DNA of 21,859 nt from contig JAEXOD010000194.1 in NCBI GenBank assembly GCA_023447335.1, forward strand, positions 1-21,859, given 5' to 3'. Under the pieces are notes generated by a model. It searched no databases and was not told where the DNA came from. It worked only from the letters and a program-made list of their open reading frames with translations. Position numbers and translations under genes: made by a program. This DNA comes from Bacteroidota bacterium (GTDB lineage: Bacteria > Bacteroidota > Ignavibacteria > Ignavibacteriales > Melioribacteraceae). Positions within the stretch are counted from its first letter, which is position 1. Each line of letters begins with the position of its first letter. Shown in pieces: positions 7,934-15,157 of the stretch.

Positions 7934-8413
7934 ATGAAAAGAGTAATTTATCCGGGAACTTTTGACCCTGTTACATTTGGACATGTTGATATTGTTAAAC
8001 GTGCAGTTGACTTATTTGACGAAATAGTAGTAACAATTGCGCGTAATCCTGCAAAGGTTTGTATGTTTTCTTTGGAAGAACGGCTGTATATGCTAAGAGA
8101 GTGCTTTAAGGACGAAAGTAAGGTAGTTGTAGATGCCTTTGACGGCTTAACCGTTGATCATGCAAAGGCTTTAGGTGCGGTTGGAATTATCCGTGGTTTA
8201 CGTGCTATAAGCGACTTTGAATACGAGTTTCAGATGGCTTTAATGAATAGAAAACTATCAGGCGGAATTAAAACAATTTTCTTGATGCCGCACGAAAAAT
8301 ACACTTATTTAAACTCCACTATCATTCGTAATCTCTCTCAATTTAACGGTGATATAACTGCTTTTGTACCACCGATAGTTGTTGAAATGTTAGAAAAGAA
8401 AAAGAAGAAATAA
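7934..8413 (+). CDS. coaD: Phosphopantetheine adenylyltransferase
   Basis: 159 aa, typical length. CoaD transfers AMP from ATP to 4'-phosphopantetheine to form dephospho-CoA, the penultimate step of CoA synthesis. The nucleotidyltransferase TxGH motif is TFGH (residues 14-17) inside YPGTFDPVTFGHVDIVKRA; the substrate region IIRGLRAISDFEYEFQMA (about residues 85-102) and the ATP-binding YLNSTIIRNL (equivalent of ISSTxxR) are present. The protein ends in a run of five lysines. It is the last gene of the plus-strand run; downstream begins the inverted-repeat array. No clear terminator was seen between its stop and the first hairpin. Confidence 0.97.
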   Translation: MKRVIYPGTFDPVTFGHVDIVKRAVDLFDEIVVTIARNPAKVCMFSLEERLYMLRECFKDESKVVVDAFDGLTVDHAKALGAVGIIRGLRAISDFEYEFQMALMNRKLSGGIKTIFLMPHEKYTYLNSTIIRNLSQFNGDITAFVPPIVVEMLEKKKKK

Positions 8414-8454
8414 TTACTATTTGTTTCGGTTATTTCCTTTTGATATTCTTTTCC

Positions 8455-8828
8455 CCACTATCTAAAGATAGTGGTAATTGAGATTATACTTTTTGCAAAA
8501 CAATTAATATTTATTCCTTAAAAACCTTCCGTTATATACACAATTACCCCTATTTTCAAATAGTGGTTACCCGATAACTCTTTTTCCCCACTATCTAAAG
8601 ATAGTGGTAATTCAGATTATACTTTTTGCAAAACAATTAATATTTATTCCTTAAAAACCTTCCGTTATATATTCAATTACCACTATTTTCAAATAGTGGT
8701 TACCCGATAACCCTTTTTCCCCACTATCTAAAGATAGTGGTAATTGATACACCTTGCAAAACAATTAATATTTATTCCTTAAAAACCTTCCGTTATATAT
8801 GCAATTACCACTATTTTCAAATAGTGGT
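8455..8828. repeat. Tandem BIME-like array: three units, six inverted hairpins
   Basis: Three tandem copies of a unit with period 133, 133 (hairpin A) and 133, 128 (hairpin B). Hairpin A is CCACTATCTAAAGATAGTGG at 8455-8474, 8588-8607 and 8721-8740. Hairpin B is ACCACTATTTTCAAATAGTG plus GT at 8546-8567 (one mismatch), 8679-8700 and 8807-8828. Read outward, both are the same element in opposite orientation: CAATTA, then a 9-bp stem of type CCACTATYT, a two-base loop and the stem complement; A2 alone has GAATTA. Between A and B lies a conserved 55-60-base spacer and between units a 20-base linker TACCCGATAA-n3-TTTTTCC. The layout (REP, spacer, inverted REP) matches bacterial BIMEs. The RAYT-like gene starts 15 bases after the last hairpin. 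The last unit lost 5 bases in its spacer. Confidence 0.93.
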
Positions 8829-8843
8829 TACCTGATAATATTT

Positions 8844-9287
8844 TTAATTTTGCAATTTATTCAGCTTAAATTTATACTTTTCAATAAATTCATTATATTC
8901 ATCGACAAATGATTTCTTTTGATGATGAATTTCCTGATTTCTTATATATTCTCTAACAATTTGAACCATTGATTCCGAAATAGAAACGGTAAAATATTCA
9001 TCTTGCCATTCAAATTTACTAGTGAAAATATTTTGTTTATTTATCCAATTTGAAGATTCCCATTTTAATAGTTTTATAATTCCACTTATCGATTGTTCTG
9101 GATTAAGGGAAATTAGACAATGGCAATGTTCGCAAAACCCGTTAATACAATCAATATGAATCCCCTTGGATTCAGCATTTTCCCTAATATGCTTCCAAAC
9201 TGAATGCCGAATCCTACTATCTTTAAAATAAGGAAAACGATTTTTTGTTGTCCAAACACAATGGATATAAACTTTGACAAATGGCAT
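8844..9287 (-). CDS. Y1/HUH transposase, IS200- or RAYT-like (REP-associated tyrosine transposase)
   Basis: 147 aa, full length for the Y1 transposase domain (PF01797 type). These enzymes cut and join single-stranded DNA at hairpins. The HUH metal motif is HCH at residues 54-56 (FCEHCHCLISL) and the catalytic tyrosine is most likely Y114 in VREYIRNQEIHH; FEWQDEYFTVSISES is the characteristic stretch before it. The gene is flanked on both sides by hairpin repeats: three tandem units end 15 bases beyond its stop, and a degenerate unit lies 143 bases beyond its start. Its TAA falls in a linker-like T tract of the array. No ends of a classical IS200 element were identified and only one copy is present, so a domesticated RAYT acting on the repeats is the better reading. 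The ATG at 9287 has no Shine-Dalgarno. Confidence 0.88.
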   Translation of the reverse strand: MPFVKVYIHCVWTTKNRFPYFKDSRIRHSVWKHIRENAESKGIHIDCINGFCEHCHCLISLNPEQSISGIIKLLKWESSNWINKQNIFTSKFEWQDEYFTVSISESMVQIVREYIRNQEIHHQKKSFVDEYNEFIEKYKFKLNKLQN

Positions 9288-9430
9288 ATTAATAATAAAT
9301 TCTTTACAGAAAAAATAATTATAATAAAACTTCTGAAATTTTACTAATAAAAATTTATTTAATTTTAAAATAATATTTAATTTGTATTGATAATAAGTAT
9401 CAAAAAAATGAATAGATTAATCTGCTTTTT
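9288..9430. other. Very AT-rich spacer upstream of the transposase gene
   Basis: About 140 bases of extreme AT content between the transposase start and the degenerate repeat unit. No ORF, promoter with a clear consensus, or RNA gene was seen. It probably holds the transposase promoter. Confidence 0.4.
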
Positions 9431-9541
9431 ACTATAATCTAAAGATTGTGCTAATTGATACCCCATCTTTTTCAAAAAGACTAATTTATTCCCCTTGAAC
9501 TCTAACTTTTAACTTCAATTACCACTATTTTCAAATAGTGG
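9431..9541. repeat. Fourth, degenerate BIME-like unit on the far side of the transposase
   Basis: Hairpin A is decayed here (9431-9450; core AATCT-AA-AGATT, outer pairs partly G-U) but keeps the TAATTG tail (9452-9457); hairpin B at 9521-9541 is intact (CCACTATTT/AAATAGTGG) and preceded by CAATT. The 58-base spacer between them still shares pieces such as the TTATTCC stretch with the tandem copies. The preceding sequence CTGCTTTTT resembles the end of the 20-base inter-unit linker, so the transposase locus appears to sit at a unit junction. Confidence 0.8.
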
Positions 9542-9547
9542 GCAAAA

Positions 9548-9576
9548 AAAATCCTCCGATTTTTTCGGAGGATTTT
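9548..9576 (-). terminator. Strong intrinsic terminator of the 130-aa secreted protein gene
   Basis: A 12-bp perfect stem AAAATCCTCCGA (9548-9559) / TCGGAGGATTTT (9565-9576) with a T5 loop. On the minus strand it is followed by a run of eight T (9543-9550 region), giving a textbook Rho-independent terminator 23 bases beyond the stop at 9599. Confidence 0.88.
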
Positions 9577-9598
9577 AGAATTTATATTTACAGTAACA

Positions 9599-9991
9599 TT
9601 ATATTATTTCAATTAATGCACTTGTAATTGTTTCTTTACTAGGATTCAACAAAAAGACACGGTAAAAACCTCTATCTTTAAAGTTAATTCCCGGGAAGTA
9701 GATGTAGGTCATATCCGGATCCGTAGTAAATTCATAGTCATCATAATACTTAAATTCTCCGGTTCTTGGTTCAAATTTATCTAACTGAACATATACTTTT
9801 TCATAATATATTTCATTAGCTAATTTGGCCATCACGGTTAAAGAACCCGCATAAAATCTATCGGAACAGTCCTTTTCACCATCATCATATTTAACGCAAA
9901 AATACAAAATATCACAGCTTTGTGCCGAAACAGATGTGTTCATGCCTAAATATAGACCTAAAAACGCGAAAATGATAAGCATTTTTTTCAT
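9599..9991 (-). CDS. Small secreted protein of unknown function
   Basis: 130 aa, not recognised. It begins with a clear signal peptide (MKKMLIIFAFLGLYLGMNTS, cleavage likely after VSA before QSC). The mature part has three cysteines (SCDILYFCVKYDDGEKDCSD) and many aromatic and acidic residues (EIYYEKVYVQLDKF, KYYDDYEFTT, TYIYFPGINFKDRGFYRVFLL), suggesting a small all-beta domain. If the first mature Cys were lipidated the protein would be a lipoprotein, but the residues before it (AQSC) do not form a good lipobox. The ATG at 9991 has AGGGG upstream. It lies 67 bases downstream of the type IX protease, from which a terminator-like hairpin separates it, and has its own strong terminator. No type IX sorting domain is present. 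Confidence 0.65.
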   Translation of the reverse strand: MKKMLIIFAFLGLYLGMNTSVSAQSCDILYFCVKYDDGEKDCSDRFYAGSLTVMAKLANEIYYEKVYVQLDKFEPRTGEFKYYDDYEFTTDPDMTYIYFPGINFKDRGFYRVFLLNPSKETITSALIEII

Positions 9992-10023
9992 ACAAATACC
10001 CCTATATAGTATATTTTAATAAA

Positions 10024-10043
10024 GGTCTCCTAAATCGGAGACC
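10024..10043 (-). terminator. Terminator-like hairpin after the protease gene
   Basis: GGTCTCC (10024-10030) and GGAGACC (10037-10043) form a 7-bp perfect stem with a 6-base loop, 15 bases past the protease stop. On the minus strand it is followed by TTTATTAAAAT, an interrupted T tract, so termination may be partial and may allow some read-through into the small secreted protein gene. Confidence 0.65.
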
Positions 10044-10058
10044 GTAATTAGTTAATTA

Positions 10059-13000
10059 TTATTTTATTAATATCATTTTCTTTGATTGGGTATAAACGCC
10101 GTTACTACCTGTAGCAGTAATTCTATAGATATAAGTACCGCTACTAAAACCGCTTGCATTAAATTCGGTTTTATAAATACCTGCTTCTTGCACGCCGTCT
10201 ATTAAGGTAACCATTAATTCACCTAAAGAGTTGTATATTGATAAATTAACTTCAACTTTTTCAGGTAACGTGTAAGTTATAAAAGTGCTTGGATTAAATG
10301 GGTTAGGATAGTTTTGTTCTAACGAAAATTCGTTTGGAGCAATAACTTCGGCATCAGCAACACGACTATATTCAAATTGTCCGTTGAAATCAACTTGTTT
10401 TAATCTGTATGAATACTTTCCAACAGCTAAATTACCGTCAACAAATTGATAATAGCTACGTTCGGTTGTATTTCCTTTTCCGTTTACAAATCCTACTTGT
10501 TCCCAAGATTTTCCTTCAGTTTTTCTTTCAATCGCAAAACCGCTGTTATTTGTTTCCGTAGCAGTAATCCAATTTAATAATATTCCGTTTTTCTGAACAT
10601 CGACATTAAATGATGTTAATTCAACAGGAACACCACCGTCAATAATTTTTAATGTAATAGGTACTATAACTTGGTTATGTTGAGGATCATTACTTGTGAT
10701 TTTAACATCCATAGAATAAACGCCTGTCGGGAAATCCTCTGATTTGTAAGTTAACTCTAACAAAGCAGTATTATTTTGAGTTAAAACACCTGAAGCATGA
10801 TTTGTGCTTAACCAATCAGGATCTGCCGAAATTTTAACAGCTAGGTTGGGTTTTGCATAAACAACATTGTAGGCAACTAATGAGCCAATACTACCGTCAC
10901 CGTTTTCAATTCCAACAGTCATACTATTATTTGTAGCAACTGTAGCTTCTTTATAATAAAACATTATTTTACCTGACTTATAAAGATGAACCTGGAAGGT
11001 TAATACTCCCGAGCCGGTATATCGAGGCCAATTTGTGTACTGAACAACAAATTTATCACTTTCGGCTTTATAATAAACTTTACCCGTAGTTTTTCCGTCT
11101 AAGTCATCCCAATACGGTGAAATATAATTATTAGGTGCTCCTCCGGAAGGAATAGTTGCATTTGTAAACATATTTCCGGATAATGGGGCAAAACATAAAA
11201 ATCCGTTCGATGAGAAATAAATATTTGAGAACACATTGCCGTAAAATTTAAAGTTGAATCCCATAGCAAAAGGTCCGGCATATCCTTCATCTGTACCTGA
11301 ATAAGAACTTGTAGGAGTCCATGTGGTTACTTCTGTTCCTGTAGTGGCTATATCAACCCACTCAAAAACCGGACCGTTAGGAGCATCACTATCAATCCAT
11401 TTATAACCGAAAGCATCAGGACCACCTTGTCCTTCAATACTTAAACCGTTATTCATTTCATCTGTTTCTTTAGAACCGTAAGTGCGGTCACTTGAAATAA
11501 TTCCCGGCATTAAGTTAAACGATACATTTTTTGTTGGGAATGTAGCATTCACTAATTCTACTTGATAATTCAAAGTTGAAGGACTAGTAGAAACGTTTTT
11601 AATAGTTAATGTATCATAAGCTGTTTGATCATTATCCATCTCACGATATAAGCTTTCAGGTGTAACATTTACTATAGGAGCAACTAAACTTGTTCCGTTA
11701 GCAAAATTAGAAATTTCTGACCAGTTACTCCATACGTCACGCGATTTAACTGCAAAATAATAAGTAGTATTAAAACTCAATCCGGTAACTTCTAACATTT
11801 CTGTTTGACCCGCTGGTTTTGGAGCGGAAGGATATACAACTTGAGTTGCATTCGCAAAGTTACCAGCATTAATAGGAGAAGTTGACATTCTAACATCATA
11901 ACCAACTACACCGCCTACTGAAGTATCAGAAGGAGCTGTCCATTGTAAAGTTAACGAATTAGAAGTTGGGTTTGTTGCTGATAAATCATTTATTGTTGTA
12001 GGTGCAACGTTATCCGGTGTACCCATAGATAAGAAAGCTGCATAACAATCTATCAAACCTTTACCATAGTTATTATCTTCGCCTACGGCTCCTAAATCTT
12101 TTGCAGTGTTGTATAAAGCTAATTTTATTTGTTTACCGGTTAATGTTGGGAAAGCTTGTTTTAGTAAAGCAATTGCTCCTACTACGTGAGGACAAGCCAT
12201 TGAAGTACCGGTATAATAATCATATCCGCCGTTTCTTATTGATGAACGTACATTTGTACCGGGAGCACTAACTTCAGGTTTAATTAATAACGAACCTGTT
12301 CCGCCGCATGTAGATGGACCTCTAGATGACGAACTAGCTATCGGATTCATATTTCCTGATAAATATGCTGCTCCTTCAATATTAGCAACACAAAATACGT
12401 TAACTTCATCAGTATTAATATTTTTAGGTTTAGTTATTGTTGAAACACCTGAGCCGCTGTTTCCGGCTGAAAATACTACAGCAATACCTGCTGCTTCTAA
12501 TGCGTCAAAAGTTTGTTTGTATAAACCGGTACATTCATCAGTAATATCAGGATCATACCAACTGTTAGAAATAGCATCCGGCATGTCATTTGTAGTCGTA
12601 GCATTATTATCAGGATTCATTGCCCATTGGAACGCAGCAATTGAATTTGAAGTATGAGGTGAAGAACAGATTGTTTTTGCTGCAATCCATTCAGCATCAA
12701 TAGCAACACCTATAGTATCACCAACTATTCTACCAACCATTGTTCCCATGGTATGTGTTCCGTGGTTATCACAATCGTTTGGCGTTGTTGAACCGCTAGG
12801 ATCAAACCAAGCTTGATTGGTAGGAACGTGTTGTCCGCGCCAGCGTGCACTTATTTGAGGATGGTTATAATCAACACCGGTATCAATTCCCATAACTAAT
12901 CTACCTTGTCCGGTAATTCCCATTTCCCATAATTTATGAGCATTAATTATTTTAACACCGGGTTCAACACTTTCTGTACCTAATTCGGTTACAGTTCCTT

Positions 13001-13433
13001 TTTGGGGAGCATCTAGTAACAATTCTGCGTCTAAATCCATTTGTGCTACTTCTTGACGAGTCATCATTTCATAAAAGAATGCAGGTTTTGCAATAACACT
13101 AAACATGTTTGCTACCCAAAAACGTTGATAAGAAAAAATTTCACCGCTTTCTGATTTACTTTCAAATTGTTCAATAAATGGTTGTTGTGTTTCGTTTGCT
13201 TTTTGCTGTAAAGCAGTAATTACTTCATAAGCACGTTGTTGCAAGGTTGCTTTTTCTTTGTAAAGCCTTGCATCTAAACCGTTAATATCAACTTGATCTT
13301 TTAAGTAGATAAAGCCATAAACATATTCGTCAGCTTTTGCATTTTGCAATGCATGCTGTAAACGGGTGCTAACTTCAACCTGACCAAATATTACAGTAGA
13401 GATTAAAAGCATAAAAAGTATTTTTTTAATCAC
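10059..13433 (-). CDS. Secreted subtilisin-like serine protease (S8) with FN3 and type IX secretion sorting domain
   Basis: 1124 aa. Order of parts: signal peptide (about 1-17, KKILFMLLISTVIFG); propeptide-like region to about 150; S8 catalytic domain about 160-465 with triad D184 (GIDTGVDYNHP), H224 (DNHGTHTMG) and S411 (TGTSMACPHV), plus oxyanion N325 (SAGNSG); an FN3-like domain about 472-590; a BACON/ASPM-like strand region (VNVTPESL); a beta-rich domain with FKFYGNVFSNIYFSSNGFL and ISPYWDDLDG resembling nidogen-type modules; a further FN3-like domain (VPVELTSFNV ... LLNWITATETNNSGFAIER); and a C-terminal type A sorting domain (about 1040-1124) with ENYPNPFNPST and GTYIYRI. Such cargo passes the outer membrane through the type IX system and is anchored or released. 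Start is GTG at 13433 with GGAG six bases before; the overlapping ATG stops at once. Substrate unknown. Confidence 0.95.
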   Translation of the reverse strand: MIKKILFMLLISTVIFGQVEVSTRLQHALQNAKADEYVYGFIYLKDQVDINGLDARLYKEKATLQQRAYEVITALQQKANETQQPFIEQFESKSESGEIFSYQRFWVANMFSVIAKPAFFYEMMTRQEVAQMDLDAELLLDAPQKGTVTELGTESVEPGVKIINAHKLWEMGITGQGRLVMGIDTGVDYNHPQISARWRGQHVPTNQAWFDPSGSTTPNDCDNHGTHTMGTMVGRIVGDTIGVAIDAEWIAAKTICSSPHTSNSIAAFQWAMNPDNNATTTNDMPDAISNSWYDPDITDECTGLYKQTFDALEAAGIAVVFSAGNSGSGVSTITKPKNINTDEVNVFCVANIEGAAYLSGNMNPIASSSSRGPSTCGGTGSLLIKPEVSAPGTNVRSSIRNGGYDYYTGTSMACPHVVGAIALLKQAFPTLTGKQIKLALYNTAKDLGAVGEDNNYGKGLIDCYAAFLSMGTPDNVAPTTINDLSATNPTSNSLTLQWTAPSDTSVGGVVGYDVRMSTSPINAGNFANATQVVYPSAPKPAGQTEMLEVTGLSFNTTYYFAVKSRDVWSNWSEISNFANGTSLVAPIVNVTPESLYREMDNDQTAYDTLTIKNVSTSPSTLNYQVELVNATFPTKNVSFNLMPGIISSDRTYGSKETDEMNNGLSIEGQGGPDAFGYKWIDSDAPNGPVFEWVDIATTGTEVTTWTPTSSYSGTDEGYAGPFAMGFNFKFYGNVFSNIYFSSNGFLCFAPLSGNMFTNATIPSGGAPNNYISPYWDDLDGKTTGKVYYKAESDKFVVQYTNWPRYTGSGVLTFQVHLYKSGKIMFYYKEATVATNNSMTVGIENGDGSIGSLVAYNVVYAKPNLAVKISADPDWLSTNHASGVLTQNNTALLELTYKSEDFPTGVYSMDVKITSNDPQHNQVIVPITLKIIDGGVPVELTSFNVDVQKNGILLNWITATETNNSGFAIERKTEGKSWEQVGFVNGKGNTTERSYYQFVDGNLAVGKYSYRLKQVDFNGQFEYSRVADAEVIAPNEFSLEQNYPNPFNPSTFITYTLPEKVEVNLSIYNSLGELMVTLIDGVQEAGIYKTEFNASGFSSGTYIYRITATGSNGVYTQSKKMILIK

Positions 13434-13502
13434 ATTTTACTCCGATTTTTATTAATTAATGAAATATTTAACAATTTTATTAAGTATTTATGTTGTAACT
13501 TG

Positions 13503-13533
13503 CAAAGTAATTCATTTTACAAAAAAAATCAAA
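13503..13533 (-). promoter_or_regulatory. Bacteroidota-type promoter of the protease gene
   Basis: On the minus strand TTTG (13530-13533), a 19-base spacer and TTACTTTG (13503-13510) followed by CAAGTTA match the TTTG-N19-21-TAnnTTTG layout with one mismatch. It would give a leader of roughly 60-65 bases. The -7 box region shares the 11-mer TTTGCAAGTTA with the hrcA promoter. Confidence 0.6.
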
Positions 13534-13980
13534 TTAAATATTTAAATCCCCAACTTTTTTATCTCCCAGAACATAATAAAGTACCGTAGAATCAGCACAC
13601 AAGTTTTCTTCATTATCCAATAGCTTTACATTTATGATTACTGTTTTATGCGCTTCTTTCACTATTTTTGACGTTAATTTTATTTTTCCTTTATCAATAT
13701 AAGTAGGTTTAACAAATTTCACTTCTAACTTTCCTGTTACTGCCATTTTGTTTAGTAAAGTAGATACTGTCCATGCCGCAATCTCATCCGCAAGCGTTGA
13801 AATAATTCCGCCGTGCAAGATGTTTTTGTATCCAGCAAATCTGCTTTCGGGCTGCCAAAAAGATATTACCTCTTCTCCCTCTTGATAAAATTCCATCTTT
13901 AAACCATATTTATTGTTAGGTGAACATCCAAAACAAAAGTAATCATCATTCCCCAAATAACTGTTTTTTATCTTTTCCAT
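13534..13980 (-). CDS. PaaI-type hotdog-fold acyl-CoA thioesterase
   Basis: 148 aa. The N-terminus CFGCSPNNKYGLKMEF matches the CFxCGxxNPxGL entry motif of PaaI-like thioesterases, FAGYKNILHGGIISTLADEI is the active-site helix with the conserved HGG and Asp/Glu, and VTGKLEVKFVKPTYIDKGKI is the dimer strand. Members hydrolyse medium-chain, aromatic or other acyl-CoA in the cytoplasm; the substrate cannot be read from sequence. It is divergent from a second hotdog thioesterase across 54 bases, so the two may share regulation. Its stop lies immediately upstream of the protease promoter. The ATG at 13980 has GGGAAT just upstream, a weak ribosome site. Confidence 0.85.
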   Translation of the reverse strand: MEKIKNSYLGNDDYFCFGCSPNNKYGLKMEFYQEGEEVISFWQPESRFAGYKNILHGGIISTLADEIAAWTVSTLLNKMAVTGKLEVKFVKPTYIDKGKIKLTSKIVKEAHKTVIINVKLLDNEENLCADSTVLYYVLGDKKVGDLNI

Positions 13981-14034
13981 ATTCCCTTATTTTGTTATAT
14001 TTTGAACATTAAAATTTAAATTTAATTAAATAAA

Positions 14035-14445
14035 ATGACTTATTCAATATTTGAAAGCGAAATAACTGTAAGACCGGATGATATAGACATGAATAACCAT
14101 GTCCATTACTCAAAATATTTGGACTATTTACTTTTAGCCCGTTACGACCAGATGCAAAGATGTTATAACATGAGTATGGAAGAATTTATTGAACGAGGTT
14201 ATAGTTGGTTTGCTTCAACTGCAAATATTAACTATAAAAACGGTCTTAAACTTACAGATATAGCTATTGTTAAAACTCAAGTATGTGAAATTAAGACTGC
14301 TCAAGTTAGTGTAAATTTTTGGATTTTAAGAAAATCTGATCAAACTGTGTGTTGTTTTGGAAATGTAATTTACACCTTAGTCTCTATTTCATCAGGTAAA
14401 CCTTGTAGAATTCCTGAGGATGCAATTAAAAAATACTCTATTTAG
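14035..14445 (+). CDS. YbgC/FadM-type 4-hydroxybenzoyl-CoA thioesterase family protein
   Basis: 136 aa, standard for a single hotdog domain. ITVRPDDIDMNNHVHYSKYL matches the family signature (VRxxDxDxxGHVNNxxYxxYxE), with the catalytic Asp in DDID/DMNNH; the region ANINYKNGLKLTDIAIVKTQ is the following strand pair. These enzymes hydrolyse acyl-CoA or acyl-ACP thioesters. The start ATG at 14035 has no visible Shine-Dalgarno in the AT-only leader. It is head-to-head with a PaaI-type thioesterase of a different subfamily 54 bases away, an arrangement that suggests a joint role in acyl-CoA turnover. Exact substrate unknown. Confidence 0.85.
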   Translation: MTYSIFESEITVRPDDIDMNNHVHYSKYLDYLLLARYDQMQRCYNMSMEEFIERGYSWFASTANINYKNGLKLTDIAIVKTQVCEIKTAQVSVNFWILRKSDQTVCCFGNVIYTLVSISSGKPCRIPEDAIKKYSI

Positions 14446-14569
14446 ATTTTATTACCTAAGTAAGTTTTTAACTACTATTTATATTTTTTTAGTTTCGTTA
14501 ACTATTTTTTATTTTTAAATTAAAATTGCTGTTTGTATTTATTTAGAACTTTATTCGTAAATTGTTAAG

Positions 14570-14577
14570 TATTTTTG
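14570..14577 (+). promoter_or_regulatory. Possible -7 box for the NUDIX gene
   Basis: TATTTTTG fits TAnnTTTG and lies 38 bases before the ATG at 14616. No clean TTTG was found 19-21 bases upstream, so this is a partial match in an AT-rich 170-base gap (14446-14615) that otherwise shows nothing. Confidence 0.35.
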
Positions 14578-14615
14578 TATATTAAGACTGAATTTGAATT
14601 ATCACGAGGTGAATT

Positions 14616-15149
14616 ATGAACTATAGAGTTACCGATACCCAGATATTGCATTTTGGCAAAGTATTTGATCTTAAAGTAGATTCGTTAGAATATGACAGCG
14701 GAAATAAAGGAATTCGCGAAATTGCGGTTCACAGAGGAGGTTCTGTTGTTGTACCTATTACAAATGAAGGGAAAATTGTTTTTGTAAAACAATTTAGATA
14801 TCCTTTGCAAAAATACCTTTTAGAATTGCCTGCAGGAAAACTTGATGAAAACGAAGATCCTTTCGTTTGTGCCGAAAGAGAATTAACCGAAGAAACTGGA
14901 TATAAAAGTTCTAATATAAAACCATTAGGTAAAATATATACCACACCCGGCTTTTGTACAGAGCAACTTCATATTTATTTGGCTACGTCCTTAACATTAG
15001 GAGAGCATGATAGAGAAGAAGGGGAATATGGAATGACCGTTATAGAACTAACTCCAAAAGAAGCCGTTAGAAGAATTATGTTTGGTGATATTGTTGATGC
15101 TAAAACTATATGCGGAATATTTTACTATTTAAATAGAGAAAATACATAA
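14616..15149 (+). CDS. NUDIX hydrolase, ADP-ribose pyrophosphatase-like
   Basis: 177 aa. The NUDIX box is complete: GKLDENEDPFVCAERELTEE followed by TGY (GX5EX7REUXEEXGU), which places the metal-binding glutamates. Upstream GKIVFVKQFRYPLQKYLLEL and PAG directly before the box, and TPGFCTEQLHIYLA after it, are characteristic of the ADP-ribose/ADP-sugar pyrophosphatase subfamily, which splits ADP-ribose into AMP and ribose 5-phosphate and clears a reactive metabolite. The N-terminal domain-swapped strand region (residues 1-45) is also present. GAGGTG lies at good spacing before the ATG. The gene is alone in its orientation and converges on the Mor-like gene, with a MITE-like inverted-repeat element in between. 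Confidence 0.9.
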   Translation: MNYRVTDTQILHFGKVFDLKVDSLEYDSGNKGIREIAVHRGGSVVVPITNEGKIVFVKQFRYPLQKYLLELPAGKLDENEDPFVCAERELTEETGYKSSNIKPLGKIYTTPGFCTEQLHIYLATSLTLGEHDREEGEYGMTVIELTPKEAVRRIMFGDIVDAKTICGIFYYLNRENT

Positions 15150-15157
15150 AAACAGGA

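Noticed and set aside
8414..8454. Terminator directly after coaD
   Set aside because: Hairpin A1 nearby lacks a downstream T run on the plus strand; it belongs to the repeat array.
8455..8828. Regularly spaced palindromic repeats resembling a CRISPR array
   Set aside because: Spacers are themselves conserved between units, the period is 133/128 bases, hairpins alternate in orientation and no cas genes are nearby. It is a BIME-like tandem repeat.
8844..9541. A complete IS200/IS605 insertion sequence with defined ends
   Set aside because: No tnpB and no distinct left and right end pair; hairpins extend well beyond the gene as repeated units. RAYT-like reading preferred.
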